From Afipia massiliensis (GTDB taxonomy: Bacteria > Pseudomonadota > Alphaproteobacteria > Rhizobiales > Xanthobacteraceae), in NCBI RefSeq assembly GCF_001006325.2, contig NZ_LBIA02000001.1, forward strand, positions 682,001-746,000: a stretch of 64,000 nt of DNA, read 5' to 3'. Each line of letters begins with the position of its first letter. The stretch's first letter is position 1. The position numbers and the translations under genes were made by a program. The notes beneath the pieces are model-generated. The model was not told the DNA's origin. It was given only the letters and a program-made list of their open reading frames with translations, and did not search any database. Shown piece after piece: positions 34,641-42,735 of this stretch.

Positions 34641-35666
34641 CTAGCCTCCGGTTTCTTTGACGGGATCGACGACGGGGGCCGCCCCGCGGCGGCGCGCCCA
34701 CCACGCCTTGAGATCAATCGCAATACCAGCGATGCCCTCGGGCTTGAACAATACGATCAGCACGAAGAACATGCCGAACCAGAACATCCAGGCTGTCGTA
34801 TACGCGCCGACAATATCGCGGGTCAGAAGATAAGCCGCAGCGCCAACCACCGGCCCCCAGAAGCTGACGAGACCGCCGCCGATCAGCGTCATCATCACGA
34901 TGTAACCTGAGTGATGGAGGCTCATGACGTCAGGGAATGCGGAGGTCTGCGCCATCGCGAACAGCCCACCCGCGAAGCCGGAGATCGCTGCCGACAACGT
35001 AAAGACCGCCACCTTGAAGCGCCACACGTCATAGCCGACGAACGTCGCGCGAGTTTCATTCTGCTTGATGGCCTGAAGCGTCCGTCCGAATGGCGAGTTC
35101 ACCAGCCGCCACAGCGCGACGATCATGACGGCGAAGCAGGCCAGCACAAAATAGTAGAATGAGGTGTTGGATGAGAGGTCGAACCGCGCCACGCCGATAT
35201 CGGCGGGCATGCGCGCGATCTTCAGAAGACCATCCTCGCCACCGGTGATCTTGTGCGCCTTTACGGCGATGAACCAGAACACCTGGCCGAAAGCGATGGT
35301 CATGAACGCGTAGTAGATGCCGCGCCGGTGCGAAATGAACAGGGAGACAACCGCGCCGACAATCATCGAACCGACGATGGCCGCGACGATACAGATCCAG
35401 AGATTGGTTGAGATGTTGAACTGCGTCAGCCCGAATGCATAGGCCCCCACACCGAAGAACGCACCATGACCAAATGACGGCAACCCGGTGTAGCCCAGCA
35501 GCAGATTGAAGCCGAGCGCATAGATCGACCAGATCAGGATTTCGACGCCGAGATACGGGTAAAGGCCAATCCGTTCGATCCAGAGCGGGACTGTCGCCAG
35601 AAACATCAGCGTGACGATCATCGCGGGCGTGACCAGCTTCGGCGACGCGTGCGGATTTGGCAGCAC
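34641..35666 (-). CDS. branched-chain-type ABC importer permease (LivM)
   Basis: A 341-residue membrane permease with the family motif L-L-G-Y-T-G-L-P-S-F-G-H-G and many hydrophobic helices. The GTG at 35666 has GGAGG at the right distance and starts one base after the LivH stop; an upstream in-frame ATG would overlap LivH by about 60 bases. The C-terminus ends in a basic tail. Confidence 0.88.
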   Translation of the reverse strand: MLPNPHASPKLVTPAMIVTLMFLATVPLWIERIGLYPYLGVEILIWSIYALGFNLLLGYTGLPSFGHGAFFGVGAYAFGLTQFNISTNLWICIVAAIVGSMIVGAVVSLFISHRRGIYYAFMTIAFGQVFWFIAVKAHKITGGEDGLLKIARMPADIGVARFDLSSNTSFYYFVLACFAVMIVALWRLVNSPFGRTLQAIKQNETRATFVGYDVWRFKVAVFTLSAAISGFAGGLFAMAQTSAFPDVMSLHHSGYIVMMTLIGGGLVSFWGPVVGAAAYLLTRDIVGAYTTAWMFWFGMFFVLIVLFKPEGIAGIAIDLKAWWARRRGAAPVVDPVKETGG

Positions 35667-35667
35667 G

Positions 35668-36588
35668 TCAGACCTCCAACACGCTTTTCTTGCCGAACAG
35701 CCCGCGCGCACGAACCGTCGTGACCGCAATCAGCAAGAGATACATCGACAACAGCGACCACTCCGAGGCGTACGCGCCGGTCAGCCCGACCAGCGCACCG
35801 ACGAGGAGCGATGCGATCACCGCACCCCAGAAGCTGCCGATCCCGCCAAGCACGATCACCAGGAAGGCCGGAATGACGGCATCGACACCCATATGCGGGC
35901 GGATCCCCCAGATCGGCGCGAGAATAACGCCGGCGAGCGCGGCGAGCGACGTCCCGAACGCAAACACGATCAGCCGCAGGCGTGACAGATTGATGCCAAG
36001 CGCCCTCACCATTTCGTTGTCGTGCGCGCCGGCCTTGATGATCGCGCCATAGGGAGTCTTCTCGATCACTAGCCACACAAGTCCGATAGCGACTGCGGCA
36101 AATCCGGCTGCGTAGAAGCGATAGGTTGACCAGATCAGGTCCTGAAAGATGAAACCGCCGCTGATGCTGCTCGGTACCTGCAAAACGTAGTCGCGCGTTC
36201 CCCAGACGCCGCGAATGCCCTCCTCGATCACCATCGCGATGCCGAAAGTGAGGAGAAGGCCGAACAGCGGGTCCTTGGCGTAAGTCCGCCGCATCAGGAA
36301 CTCGACACCCATGCCGACAATCGCAACCACAAGCGGCGCAATCAGCAGCGCCGCGACATACCGCCATGCCAGCGGCATCAACTTGAAGAAATCGCCAAAG
36401 AAGGGCGACAGTACCGTCTCGCCGCCGACAATGACGATGGCGATATACGCCCCGAGCGCAAACAGTGAGCCGTGGGCGAGGTTGATCTGCTCCATCAGCC
36501 CCACAATCAGCATGAAGCCGAGGGCGATAAGTGCAAACAACAGCCCGAGCGTGATGCCGTTGAGAATGTGTGGCAGCAAATCGATCAT
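35668..36588 (-). CDS. branched-chain-type ABC importer permease (LivH)
   Basis: A 306-residue LivH permease. It opens with L-L-P-H-I-L-N-G-I-T-L-G-L-L-F-A-L and shows M-E-Q-I-N-L-A-H-G-S, the LivH variant of the N-F-A-H-G motif, plus G-G-I-G-S-F-W-G-A. ATG 36588 fits the family start; the ribosome-binding site is weak. A stem-loop separates it from the SBP gene, which may lower its expression. Confidence 0.88.
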   Translation of the reverse strand: MIDLLPHILNGITLGLLFALIALGFMLIVGLMEQINLAHGSLFALGAYIAIVIVGGETVLSPFFGDFFKLMPLAWRYVAALLIAPLVVAIVGMGVEFLMRRTYAKDPLFGLLLTFGIAMVIEEGIRGVWGTRDYVLQVPSSISGGFIFQDLIWSTYRFYAAGFAAVAIGLVWLVIEKTPYGAIIKAGAHDNEMVRALGINLSRLRLIVFAFGTSLAALAGVILAPIWGIRPHMGVDAVIPAFLVIVLGGIGSFWGAVIASLLVGALVGLTGAYASEWSLLSMYLLLIAVTTVRARGLFGKKSVLEV

Positions 36589-36610
36589 CGTGACATCCGG
36601 TGAGCATGCA

Positions 36611-36630
36611 CCGGAGCCGTTGGGCTCCGG
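36611..36630 (-). other. intercistronic stem-loop after the SBP gene
   Basis: Perfect eight-base stem CCGGAGCC / GGCTCCGG with loop GTTG, 10 bases after the SBP stop (36641) and 22 before the LivH start (36588). Same placement as the stem-loops at 2758, 10485, 26043 and 42697. Confidence 0.7.
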
Positions 36631-36640
36631 CGCAAAGCGC

Positions 36641-37936
36641 TTACAGTTCGAACGTTGGAACCTGCTCGTACGGCACGAGCTTGCATTTTCCGGCCGCTGC
36701 ATCGTCGGTCGCATCCTTCGGTTCGGCCCAAGCCACCATCTCGTAATAGTCGGTGGTGTCGGCCGGCTTCATGTTGCGGCGGGCGAGATAAATCGTCTGC
36801 TGCATCTGATGCGTGGTCGGGTCCATGTACGCATCGTAATGCTGCATGCGGTCTGCAGCCGAGACCTTGATGTTCTCGAGCTGCTTGATAACGGCGATGT
36901 TGTTGGTTGTGCCCGCTCGCTCGATGGCGCGCAGCAGCTCCCGGGTGGCCATGTAACCGTTGTAGGAGACATTACCCGGCACCGGGATTGGCCCGTCCTT
37001 GTAAGCCGCCTGCCATTTCTTCACGAATTCGGCCACACCCGGCAACGGCAACTTGTGATACCAGGTGGTGCCGAAAACGCCGAACAGGCTTTCTGGCGCG
37101 CCCCAGATGTCCGGCCAATCCTGCTGATTGTTGATCCAGGCAGGCTTGCCGTCGAGTTTGAGCTGCGCAACCTGCGTGCGCAACGCCTTGAGATCGTCGC
37201 CGCCGATCGCCGTCGCAACCACGTCCGGCTTGGCCTGCTGAATCTTCAGCAGATAAGACGTGAAATCGCGGGTGTTCTGCGGCACCAGCAGGTTGTCCAT
37301 AATCTTGCCACCGCTGGCCTCAACCAGACCTTTGGTCGCGTTCGCCGTGGTGTGACCCCACACATAGTCATTAGTCAGAAGCAGCCAGTTTTTGCCGACA
37401 GATTGGATCGCGGCCTTGACGGTCGCCTTCGAAAAGTTGGTGCCGTTGCCGTCCCAGACAAACTTGACGCGCGAGCAGTTCTCGCCCGCCTCGCTCGGCG
37501 CCGACGAATTGGTGTTCATGTAGATGGTGCCGGTCTTCGCCGCGACCTGCGTGATGGCGTTGGCGACGCCCGAGTGCAGTGCGCCAATCAGGAAGCCGCA
37601 TTCATCGCGGGTGATAAATCGCTCTGCGATGCGGCTCGCAGTTGCGGGCGTCGTTTCGGTATCTGCCGTGATCCACTCGATCTTGCGGCCGATGACACCG
37701 CCCTTGGCGTTGAATTCATCGATCGCGAGGCGAATGCCCCGCAGATCATCCTGGCCGCTGTTGCCATACTGGCCACTGGCGTCGCAGGTCAGGCCGAGTT
37801 TGATCGGCTTTTTCTGGCCTTGCGCCAGAACCCTGACATGCTGCCATGGACCGAAGAATGTTCCGGTTCCGGCGAGCGCGGCGCTGAGTGCAGTTCCTTT
37901 CAGAAATTTACGACGTGTCGTAATGAGCTTGGTCAT
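36641..37936 (-). CDS. ABC importer substrate-binding protein (LivK type, Tat-like signal)
   Basis: A 431-residue Peripla_BP_6 protein. The N-terminus T-R-R-K-F-L-K-G followed by a hydrophobic stretch is a twin-arginine signal. The mature part starts near K-L-G-L-T-C-D-A-S-G-Q-Y. It is of a different subfamily from the SBPs at 9265 and 26076 (closer to aromatic or urea/amide-type receptors, but the ligand cannot be named). GGAGG precedes the start. It leads the permease genes of the operon. Confidence 0.88.
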   Translation of the reverse strand: MTKLITTRRKFLKGTALSAALAGTGTFFGPWQHVRVLAQGQKKPIKLGLTCDASGQYGNSGQDDLRGIRLAIDEFNAKGGVIGRKIEWITADTETTPATASRIAERFITRDECGFLIGALHSGVANAITQVAAKTGTIYMNTNSSAPSEAGENCSRVKFVWDGNGTNFSKATVKAAIQSVGKNWLLLTNDYVWGHTTANATKGLVEASGGKIMDNLLVPQNTRDFTSYLLKIQQAKPDVVATAIGGDDLKALRTQVAQLKLDGKPAWINNQQDWPDIWGAPESLFGVFGTTWYHKLPLPGVAEFVKKWQAAYKDGPIPVPGNVSYNGYMATRELLRAIERAGTTNNIAVIKQLENIKVSAADRMQHYDAYMDPTTHQMQQTIYLARRNMKPADTTDYYEMVAWAEPKDATDDAAAGKCKLVPYEQVPTFEL

Positions 37937-37975
37937 CGACGTGTCCTCCCTGCAATATTGAACGCTCGTCCAGCT

Positions 37976-38878
37976 TCAGCCGGCGGCGTTCGTTTTAATT
38001 TTGACGTTGTTGATCTTCTCCTGTGCGCGCACGAGTGCGCCAACCATGCTGTCACCGAATCCGAGCGCCGCGGCCTGCACGAACGTCTGATGAACGCATT
38101 CTCCGAGCTGCGCCGGCATGCTGAGATTTTCAGTGAGATGCGTGTAGTAACGCAGATCCTTCTGGGCGAGACGCAGCAGGAACGGCAGACCGGTGTCGTC
38201 GCCTTCGAGAATGCGCGGAACGATCATCTGGAAAATGCCGCTGTTGGCGCCGCCTGCGGTGATCACCTTCTGAAATGCATTGAGATCGAGCCCGGCGCGC
38301 TGGCCGGCCATCAGCGCCTCGGCGATCAGCGCCGCCTGCCCCATCGCGAGGAAATTGTTGACGAGCTTGGTCGTGTGACCAGCTCCCGGCCCACCGACAT
38401 GAAAGATGTTTTCAGCGAACGTATCGAGCGCCGGCTTGATGCGCGCGAAAATCTCGGGCTCCGCGCCAACCATCACATTGAGTTTGCCAGCCTCTGCCTC
38501 GCGCGGCGTGCGCGCCAGCGGCGCATCGACGAACGGTACCGACAGCGCCTGCAGGTCTTTGTGGATACGCGCGGTGGAGGACGGCTCGCTGGTCGAGCAA
38601 TCGACGACAATCTGCCCTTGTTTGACCGCACCCTTCAAACCGCGCGGGCCGTAAATTACCTGCTCAACCTGCGGAGAGCCTGGAACGCATAGAAAGATAA
38701 CGTCCGCGGTCGTGGCGATTTCGTCCGGGTGTTTGCCCTCGCGCGCTCCACGCGAAACGAGATCATCGACCGGCGCACGATTGCTGTTGCCAAGGACGGT
38801 TGTCGAAAAACCCTTCTCGACCAGGTTCTTGGCCATCCCGTGGCCCATCATCCCGACGCCGATAAACCCGATCCGCAT
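37976..38878 (-). CDS. beta-hydroxyacid dehydrogenase (3-hydroxyisobutyrate dehydrogenase family)
   Basis: A 300-residue NAD(P)-dependent enzyme. The N-terminal G-F-I-G-V-G-M-M-G-H-G-M-A motif, D-A-P-L-A-R-T-P-R-E-A-E-A-G in the substrate loop and the catalytic lysine in G-H-T-T-K-L-V-N-N are all present. Relatives act on 3-hydroxyisobutyrate, tartronate semialdehyde or malonate semialdehyde. It is the first gene of the Liv operon (39 bases before the SBP) and diverges from rpiR-iolC. Since IolC/DUF2090 chemistry yields malonate semialdehyde, reduction of that product is a reasonable guess (inference). Confidence 0.85.
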   Translation of the reverse strand: MRIGFIGVGMMGHGMAKNLVEKGFSTTVLGNSNRAPVDDLVSRGAREGKHPDEIATTADVIFLCVPGSPQVEQVIYGPRGLKGAVKQGQIVVDCSTSEPSSTARIHKDLQALSVPFVDAPLARTPREAEAGKLNVMVGAEPEIFARIKPALDTFAENIFHVGGPGAGHTTKLVNNFLAMGQAALIAEALMAGQRAGLDLNAFQKVITAGGANSGIFQMIVPRILEGDDTGLPFLLRLAQKDLRYYTHLTENLSMPAQLGECVHQTFVQAAALGFGDSMVGALVRAQEKINNVKIKTNAAG

Positions 38879-38907
38879 CTCACATCCTTGCTGCTGTTTC
38901 TTCCTGT

Positions 38908-38921
38908 AGAATTTTTATTCT
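38908..38921. promoter_or_regulatory. candidate RpiR operator, site 1
   Basis: AGAAT-TTTT-ATTCT, a perfect five-base inverted repeat in the divergent region between the dehydrogenase and rpiR genes. The GAATN4ATTC core recurs in the longer palindrome at 38934. Confidence 0.5.
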
Positions 38922-38933
38922 TTCTCTTGGCAA

Positions 38934-38953
38934 AATAGAATACATATTCTATT
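38934..38953. promoter_or_regulatory. candidate RpiR operator, site 2
   Basis: Perfect nine-base arms AATAGAATA / TATTCTATT around CA, 25 bases before the rpiR start. Contains GAATACATATTC. The centre lies 29 bases from that of site 1, about three helical turns, so dimers could bind on one face of the DNA. A known relative, IolR, uses GGAAN6TTCC-like sites. Confidence 0.6.
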
Positions 38954-38978
38954 GAGGCTGTAAAGCTGGATTTTGCGG

Positions 38979-39839
38979 ATGCTGCCAATGATGCCCTCTA
39001 TCAAGTCGTATGAAGACCTTCGCCGCGAGATCGCGCGGCGCCATGCCGACCTGTCGGATCGGCTGCAGCGGATCGCCAAGTACGCGGTCGACCATCCGGA
39101 TGACATCGCGCTGAACACCGTCTCGACGCTGGCGTCCGAGATTGGCGTGCAACCTTCGAGCATTGTCCGTTTTGCGAATGCATTCGGCTTTGGCGGCTTC
39201 TCAGAGATGCAGCAGATTTTCCGCTCGCGCCTCGTGGCCGATGCCAGCAGCGGTTATCGCGCACGCATCGCGAACGTGCGCGGGGAAAAATCCGTTTCCG
39301 GCAATTCCAACGATCCGATTGCTGTGCTGACGCGCGAAGTCGATGCAGACATCGCCTCGCTTCAGGAAATGGGGCAGTCCGCCGACCGGCAGTTGTTGAA
39401 GCGCGCAATCAGCCTAATGTCCAACGCCAGCACGATTTACGTCGTAGCGCAGGGGCGATCATTCCCGGTCGCCTTCTATCTGTCCTATGCGCTGGGTCGC
39501 CTGGAAGTCCGGTCACATCTCATCGATGGTATTGGCGGCCTCAACAAGGCAGTCGCGCAAACCGCGACGCCCGATGATCTGCTGATTGCCATCAGCTTCC
39601 GCGACTATTCACCGGATGTCGTCGGCGTCGTGGATATAGCGAGCAAGCGCCGCGTTCCGATCATTGCCATCACCGACAGCCCTTTGAGCCCTATCGCAGC
39701 ACTAGCCAAGGTATCGTTCGAAATCCGTAGCGCAATGGAAGATCGGCCGTTTCGCTCTCTCGTTGCACCGATGGCACTGTCGCAAGCGCTTGTTGTCGCG
39801 CTTGGACATCACCTGACAAGCGAGCAGAGATCGACATGA
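38979..39839 (+). CDS. RpiR/MurR-family transcriptional regulator
   Basis: A 286-residue regulator. The N-terminal HTH_6 domain (L-Q-R-I-A-K-Y-A-V-D-H-P-D-D-I-A, I-G-V-Q-P-S-S-I-V-R-F-A) is followed by a SIS sugar-phosphate-binding domain (residues ~125-260, with V-V-A-Q-G-R-S-F and I-S-F-R-D-Y-S-P). Several close ATGs (38979, 38988, 38991) are possible; 38979 is chosen. It overlaps iolC by four bases (ATGA), so it probably senses an inositol-derived phosphate and controls iolC and the divergent operon. Confidence 0.88.
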   Translation: MLPMMPSIKSYEDLRREIARRHADLSDRLQRIAKYAVDHPDDIALNTVSTLASEIGVQPSSIVRFANAFGFGGFSEMQQIFRSRLVADASSGYRARIANVRGEKSVSGNSNDPIAVLTREVDADIASLQEMGQSADRQLLKRAISLMSNASTIYVVAQGRSFPVAFYLSYALGRLEVRSHLIDGIGGLNKAVAQTATPDDLLIAISFRDYSPDVVGVVDIASKRRVPIIAITDSPLSPIAALAKVSFEIRSAMEDRPFRSLVAPMALSQALVVALGHHLTSEQRST

Positions 39840-41755
39840 TGAAAGCTCCTTCCGGCCGCGCCCTGGACATCGTGACGCTCGGGCGAGCCGCAGTCGATCT
39901 TTATGGCGAGCAGATTGGCGGCAGGCTCGAAGACATGACGAGCTTTGCCAAATATCTCGGCGGATGCCCCGCCAATATCGCGACCGGCGCATCGCGGCTG
40001 GGCATGCGCACCGGCATGATCGCCCGTGTCGGCGACGAGCATATGGGACGATTTGTGCGCGAGACGCTGGAACGGGAAGGTGTCGATGTTTCGCAGATCC
40101 GCACCGACCCGTCGCGGCTGACGGCGCTGGTAATTCTAGGTATTCGCGACCGCGACACATTTCCCCTCATTTTCTACCGCGAAAACTGCGCCGACATGGC
40201 GATTTCCGCCAGCGACGTCGATCCGACCTATATCGCCAACGCTGCGGCGCTTGTCGTAACGGGCACGCATTTCTCCACGCCGACCGTTGATGCCGCGAGC
40301 CGCGCAGCGATTGCCGCGGCGCGCGCGGCCGGCACCCGTGTGGTACTCGACATCGACTATCGTCCGGTGTTGTGGGGGCTGACCGGACGCGGCGACGGGG
40401 AAACGCGGTTCATCTCTTCAGAACAGGTCAGCGCGCATCTCCAGTCGATCGTGCCGCTGTGCGATCTGGTCGTCGGCACCGAAGAGGAGATCCATATCGC
40501 CGGCGGCAGCACTGACACCGTCGCAGCGCTGCGGCGTCTGCGTTCGCTGACGAACGCTGTCCTTGTGGTCAAACGCGGGGTGCAAGGCGCAACGATCTTT
40601 GAGGCCGCAATTCCCGATCGCTTCGAGGAAGCCATCGATTGCCCCGGCTTTCCCGTCGAAGTCTTCAATGTTCTGGGAGCCGGCGACGGGTTCATGGCAG
40701 GCCTGCTGACGGGATGGATTTCCGGTAAGAGCTGGTTCGAAGCGGGACGGACAGCCAATGCCTGTGGGGCGCTCGTGGTGTCACGCCACGCCTGCGCCCC
40801 CGCCATGCCATCAAAGATCGAACTGGAGGATTTTCTCGAACGCGCCACGACAATGGAGCAGGTCCACAAGGATCGCAGACTCCAGCATCTGCACAGGATG
40901 ACAACCGGGCGCCGTGCGAACGCGCCAGTCTTTGCCCTCGCCTTCGATCATCGACGCCAGTTCGAAGATCTCGCGGCAGGTGCAGGCGCGGGTCACGATC
41001 GCATCCACGCATTCAAGGATTTGATCGCAAAAGCCGCCATCGGACTCAGCAAAGAGTTCGACAATTTCGGTGTTCTTGTTGATGAAAAATTCGGACGAGA
41101 CGTCCTGGACCGGCTAACCGGCAGCAACATCTGGATTGGCCGGCCCGTCGAAGAACCAGGCAGCCGGCCGCTTGCGTTTGAAGGGGAACGCGACCCGGCG
41201 CTCGCCCTTCGATCCTGGCCTGCCGGACACGTGGCGAAGTGTCTCGCGATCTACGATGCCGGAGACCGGCAACCGCTGCGAGAGGTGCAAGACAATAGTC
41301 TGCTGGCGCTGCAAAGAGCGGCTGAATCCAGCGGTCATGAATGGCTGTTGGAAATCGTCCCGCCTCGCGGCGTTCCGACCGAAGCCAGCATCATCGCAGC
41401 CGTCGAGCATTTCTACAAAATCGGACTTATGCCGGATTGGTGGAAGCTTCCACCCTCGCCAAATCCGGGCATGTGGCGCGCTGTCGGCAATGCCATCCGT
41501 GCGAACGATCCTCATGCGCGAGGCATTCTTGTGCTTGGTCTGGATATGCCTGAAAGCGATCTCGGACTAGCGTTCGCTGGCGCAGAAAGCGAACCGCTCG
41601 TTCAGGGGTTCGCGGTCGGGCGAACGATTTTCTGGCCCGCAGCAGAGCGTTGGTTCAAGGATGAGATATCGAATGATCAAGCCACTTCGATGATCGTTGA
41701 TAGTTTTCGCCGCATTAGAAATCTCTGGCCAAGTCCCCTATTGGCGTCCGGATGA
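39836..41755 (+). CDS. iolC: IolC-DUF2090 fusion: 5-dehydro-2-deoxygluconokinase / phosphogluconate aldolase
   Basis: A 639-residue bifunctional enzyme of inositol breakdown. Residues ~1-330 are a PfkB-type kinase with G-G-C-P-A-N-I-A and N-V-L-G-A-G-D-G-F (catalytic Asp). Residues ~340-639 are a DUF2090 aldolase domain, beginning around P-V-F-A-L-A-F-D-H-R-R. The fusion phosphorylates 5-dehydro-2-deoxygluconate and cleaves it to malonate semialdehyde and dihydroxyacetone phosphate. The other iol genes (iolB, D, E, G) are not in the window. The start overlaps rpiR. Confidence 0.9.
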   Translation: MMKAPSGRALDIVTLGRAAVDLYGEQIGGRLEDMTSFAKYLGGCPANIATGASRLGMRTGMIARVGDEHMGRFVRETLEREGVDVSQIRTDPSRLTALVILGIRDRDTFPLIFYRENCADMAISASDVDPTYIANAAALVVTGTHFSTPTVDAASRAAIAAARAAGTRVVLDIDYRPVLWGLTGRGDGETRFISSEQVSAHLQSIVPLCDLVVGTEEEIHIAGGSTDTVAALRRLRSLTNAVLVVKRGVQGATIFEAAIPDRFEEAIDCPGFPVEVFNVLGAGDGFMAGLLTGWISGKSWFEAGRTANACGALVVSRHACAPAMPSKIELEDFLERATTMEQVHKDRRLQHLHRMTTGRRANAPVFALAFDHRRQFEDLAAGAGAGHDRIHAFKDLIAKAAIGLSKEFDNFGVLVDEKFGRDVLDRLTGSNIWIGRPVEEPGSRPLAFEGERDPALALRSWPAGHVAKCLAIYDAGDRQPLREVQDNSLLALQRAAESSGHEWLLEIVPPRGVPTEASIIAAVEHFYKIGLMPDWWKLPPSPNPGMWRAVGNAIRANDPHARGILVLGLDMPESDLGLAFAGAESEPLVQGFAVGRTIFWPAAERWFKDEISNDQATSMIVDSFRRIRNLWPSPLLASG

Positions 41756-41805
41756 TCATTGGCCTATTCCGATTGAACATGGACATCCGCCACCTCCCCG
41801 CATCA

Positions 41806-42660
41806 TCAAAGCCAGCGCTTGCGGCGACGGTACGACTTCATATCGCGAAAGCTCTTGCGCCCCTCGGACGATATCCCGAGATAGAACTCCTTCACGTCGG
41901 TGTTCTCTGCCAGCGCTTTGGCCGGCCCATCCATCATGATGCGGCCGCTTTCCAGGATGTAGCCATAGTCGGCGTATTTCAAAGCCACGTTGGTGTTTTG
42001 CTCCGCCAATAGAATGCTCACGCCTTCCTTCTGGTTCAGGTCACGCACGATCTCGAAAATCTCCGCCACGATCTGCGGAGCCAACCCCATCGACGGCTCG
42101 TCGAGCAGGAGCATACTCGGCTTGGCCATCATTGCCCGGCCGATCGCCACCATCTGCTGCTCGCCGCCGGAGGTATAGCCGGCGAGACTGGTTCGCCGCA
42201 CTTTCAGCCTCGGGAAATAATTGTACACCTTGTCCAGTTCGTCGCGCAGCTGCGCGCCCCTTACAGAACGCGCATAGGCGCCGGTGATCAGGTTTTCCTC
42301 GACCGTCAAATGCCCGAAGCAGCGGCGCCCTTCCATCACCTGAACCATGCCCCGCCCGACCATGTCGCCCGGCGTGAGCTTGTCGACCCGCTCACCGCGA
42401 AACTCGATCGAGCCCTTGGTCACCGCGCCGCGCTCCGAGGCCAGCAGCGTCGATATCGACTTGAGCGTTGTGCTCTTGCCGGCGCCATTGCCGCCGAGCA
42501 GGGCGACGATCCCGCCCTGAGGGACCTCAAGCGACATGCCGCGCAATACCAGGATGACGCTGCCATAGACCACCTCGATATTCTTCACCGCAAGGATTGG
42601 CCGAGCGGCTGTCCCGACAGCAGTGCTTCGTTCAACGGTCGAGTCAGCGGCGACATTCAT
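41806..42660 (-). CDS. branched-chain-type ABC importer ATPase (LivF)
   Basis: A 284-residue ATPase, longer than usual LivF because of an N-terminal extension (~25 residues) and a basic C-terminal tail (R-R-R-K-R). Walker A reads G-G-N-G-A-G-K-S-T, the signature Y-T-S-G-G-E-Q-Q-M and Walker B L-L-D-E-P-S-M-G-L-A-P. Last gene of the CoA-ligase/Liv operon 48932 to 41806, separated from the SBP gene by a stem-loop. Confidence 0.9.
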   Translation of the reverse strand: MNVAADSTVERSTAVGTAARPILAVKNIEVVYGSVILVLRGMSLEVPQGGIVALLGGNGAGKSTTLKSISTLLASERGAVTKGSIEFRGERVDKLTPGDMVGRGMVQVMEGRRCFGHLTVEENLITGAYARSVRGAQLRDELDKVYNYFPRLKVRRTSLAGYTSGGEQQMVAIGRAMMAKPSMLLLDEPSMGLAPQIVAEIFEIVRDLNQKEGVSILLAEQNTNVALKYADYGYILESGRIMMDGPAKALAENTDVKEFYLGISSEGRKSFRDMKSYRRRKRWL

Positions 42661-42696
42661 GGCAACCTACCTTGAGCCTTGTGTGAGCGAAGGATT

Positions 42697-42720
42697 GAGG
42701 TGGGGAGAAACCCCCACCTC
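42697..42720 (-). other. intercistronic stem-loop after the SBP gene
   Basis: Perfect nine-base stem GAGGTGGGG / CCCCACCTC with a six-base loop (AGAAAC), 15 bases after the SBP stop and 36 before the LivF start on the - strand. Likely mRNA stabiliser or attenuator. Confidence 0.7.
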
Positions 42721-42735
42721 GTTCTTGTTGGAACG

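Noticed and set aside
36311-38692. 793-codon open frame on the + strand
   Set aside because: It is antisense to a clear SBP and a clear dehydrogenase, is rich in Arg/His/Gly as expected for a GC-rich shadow frame, and shows no family motif.
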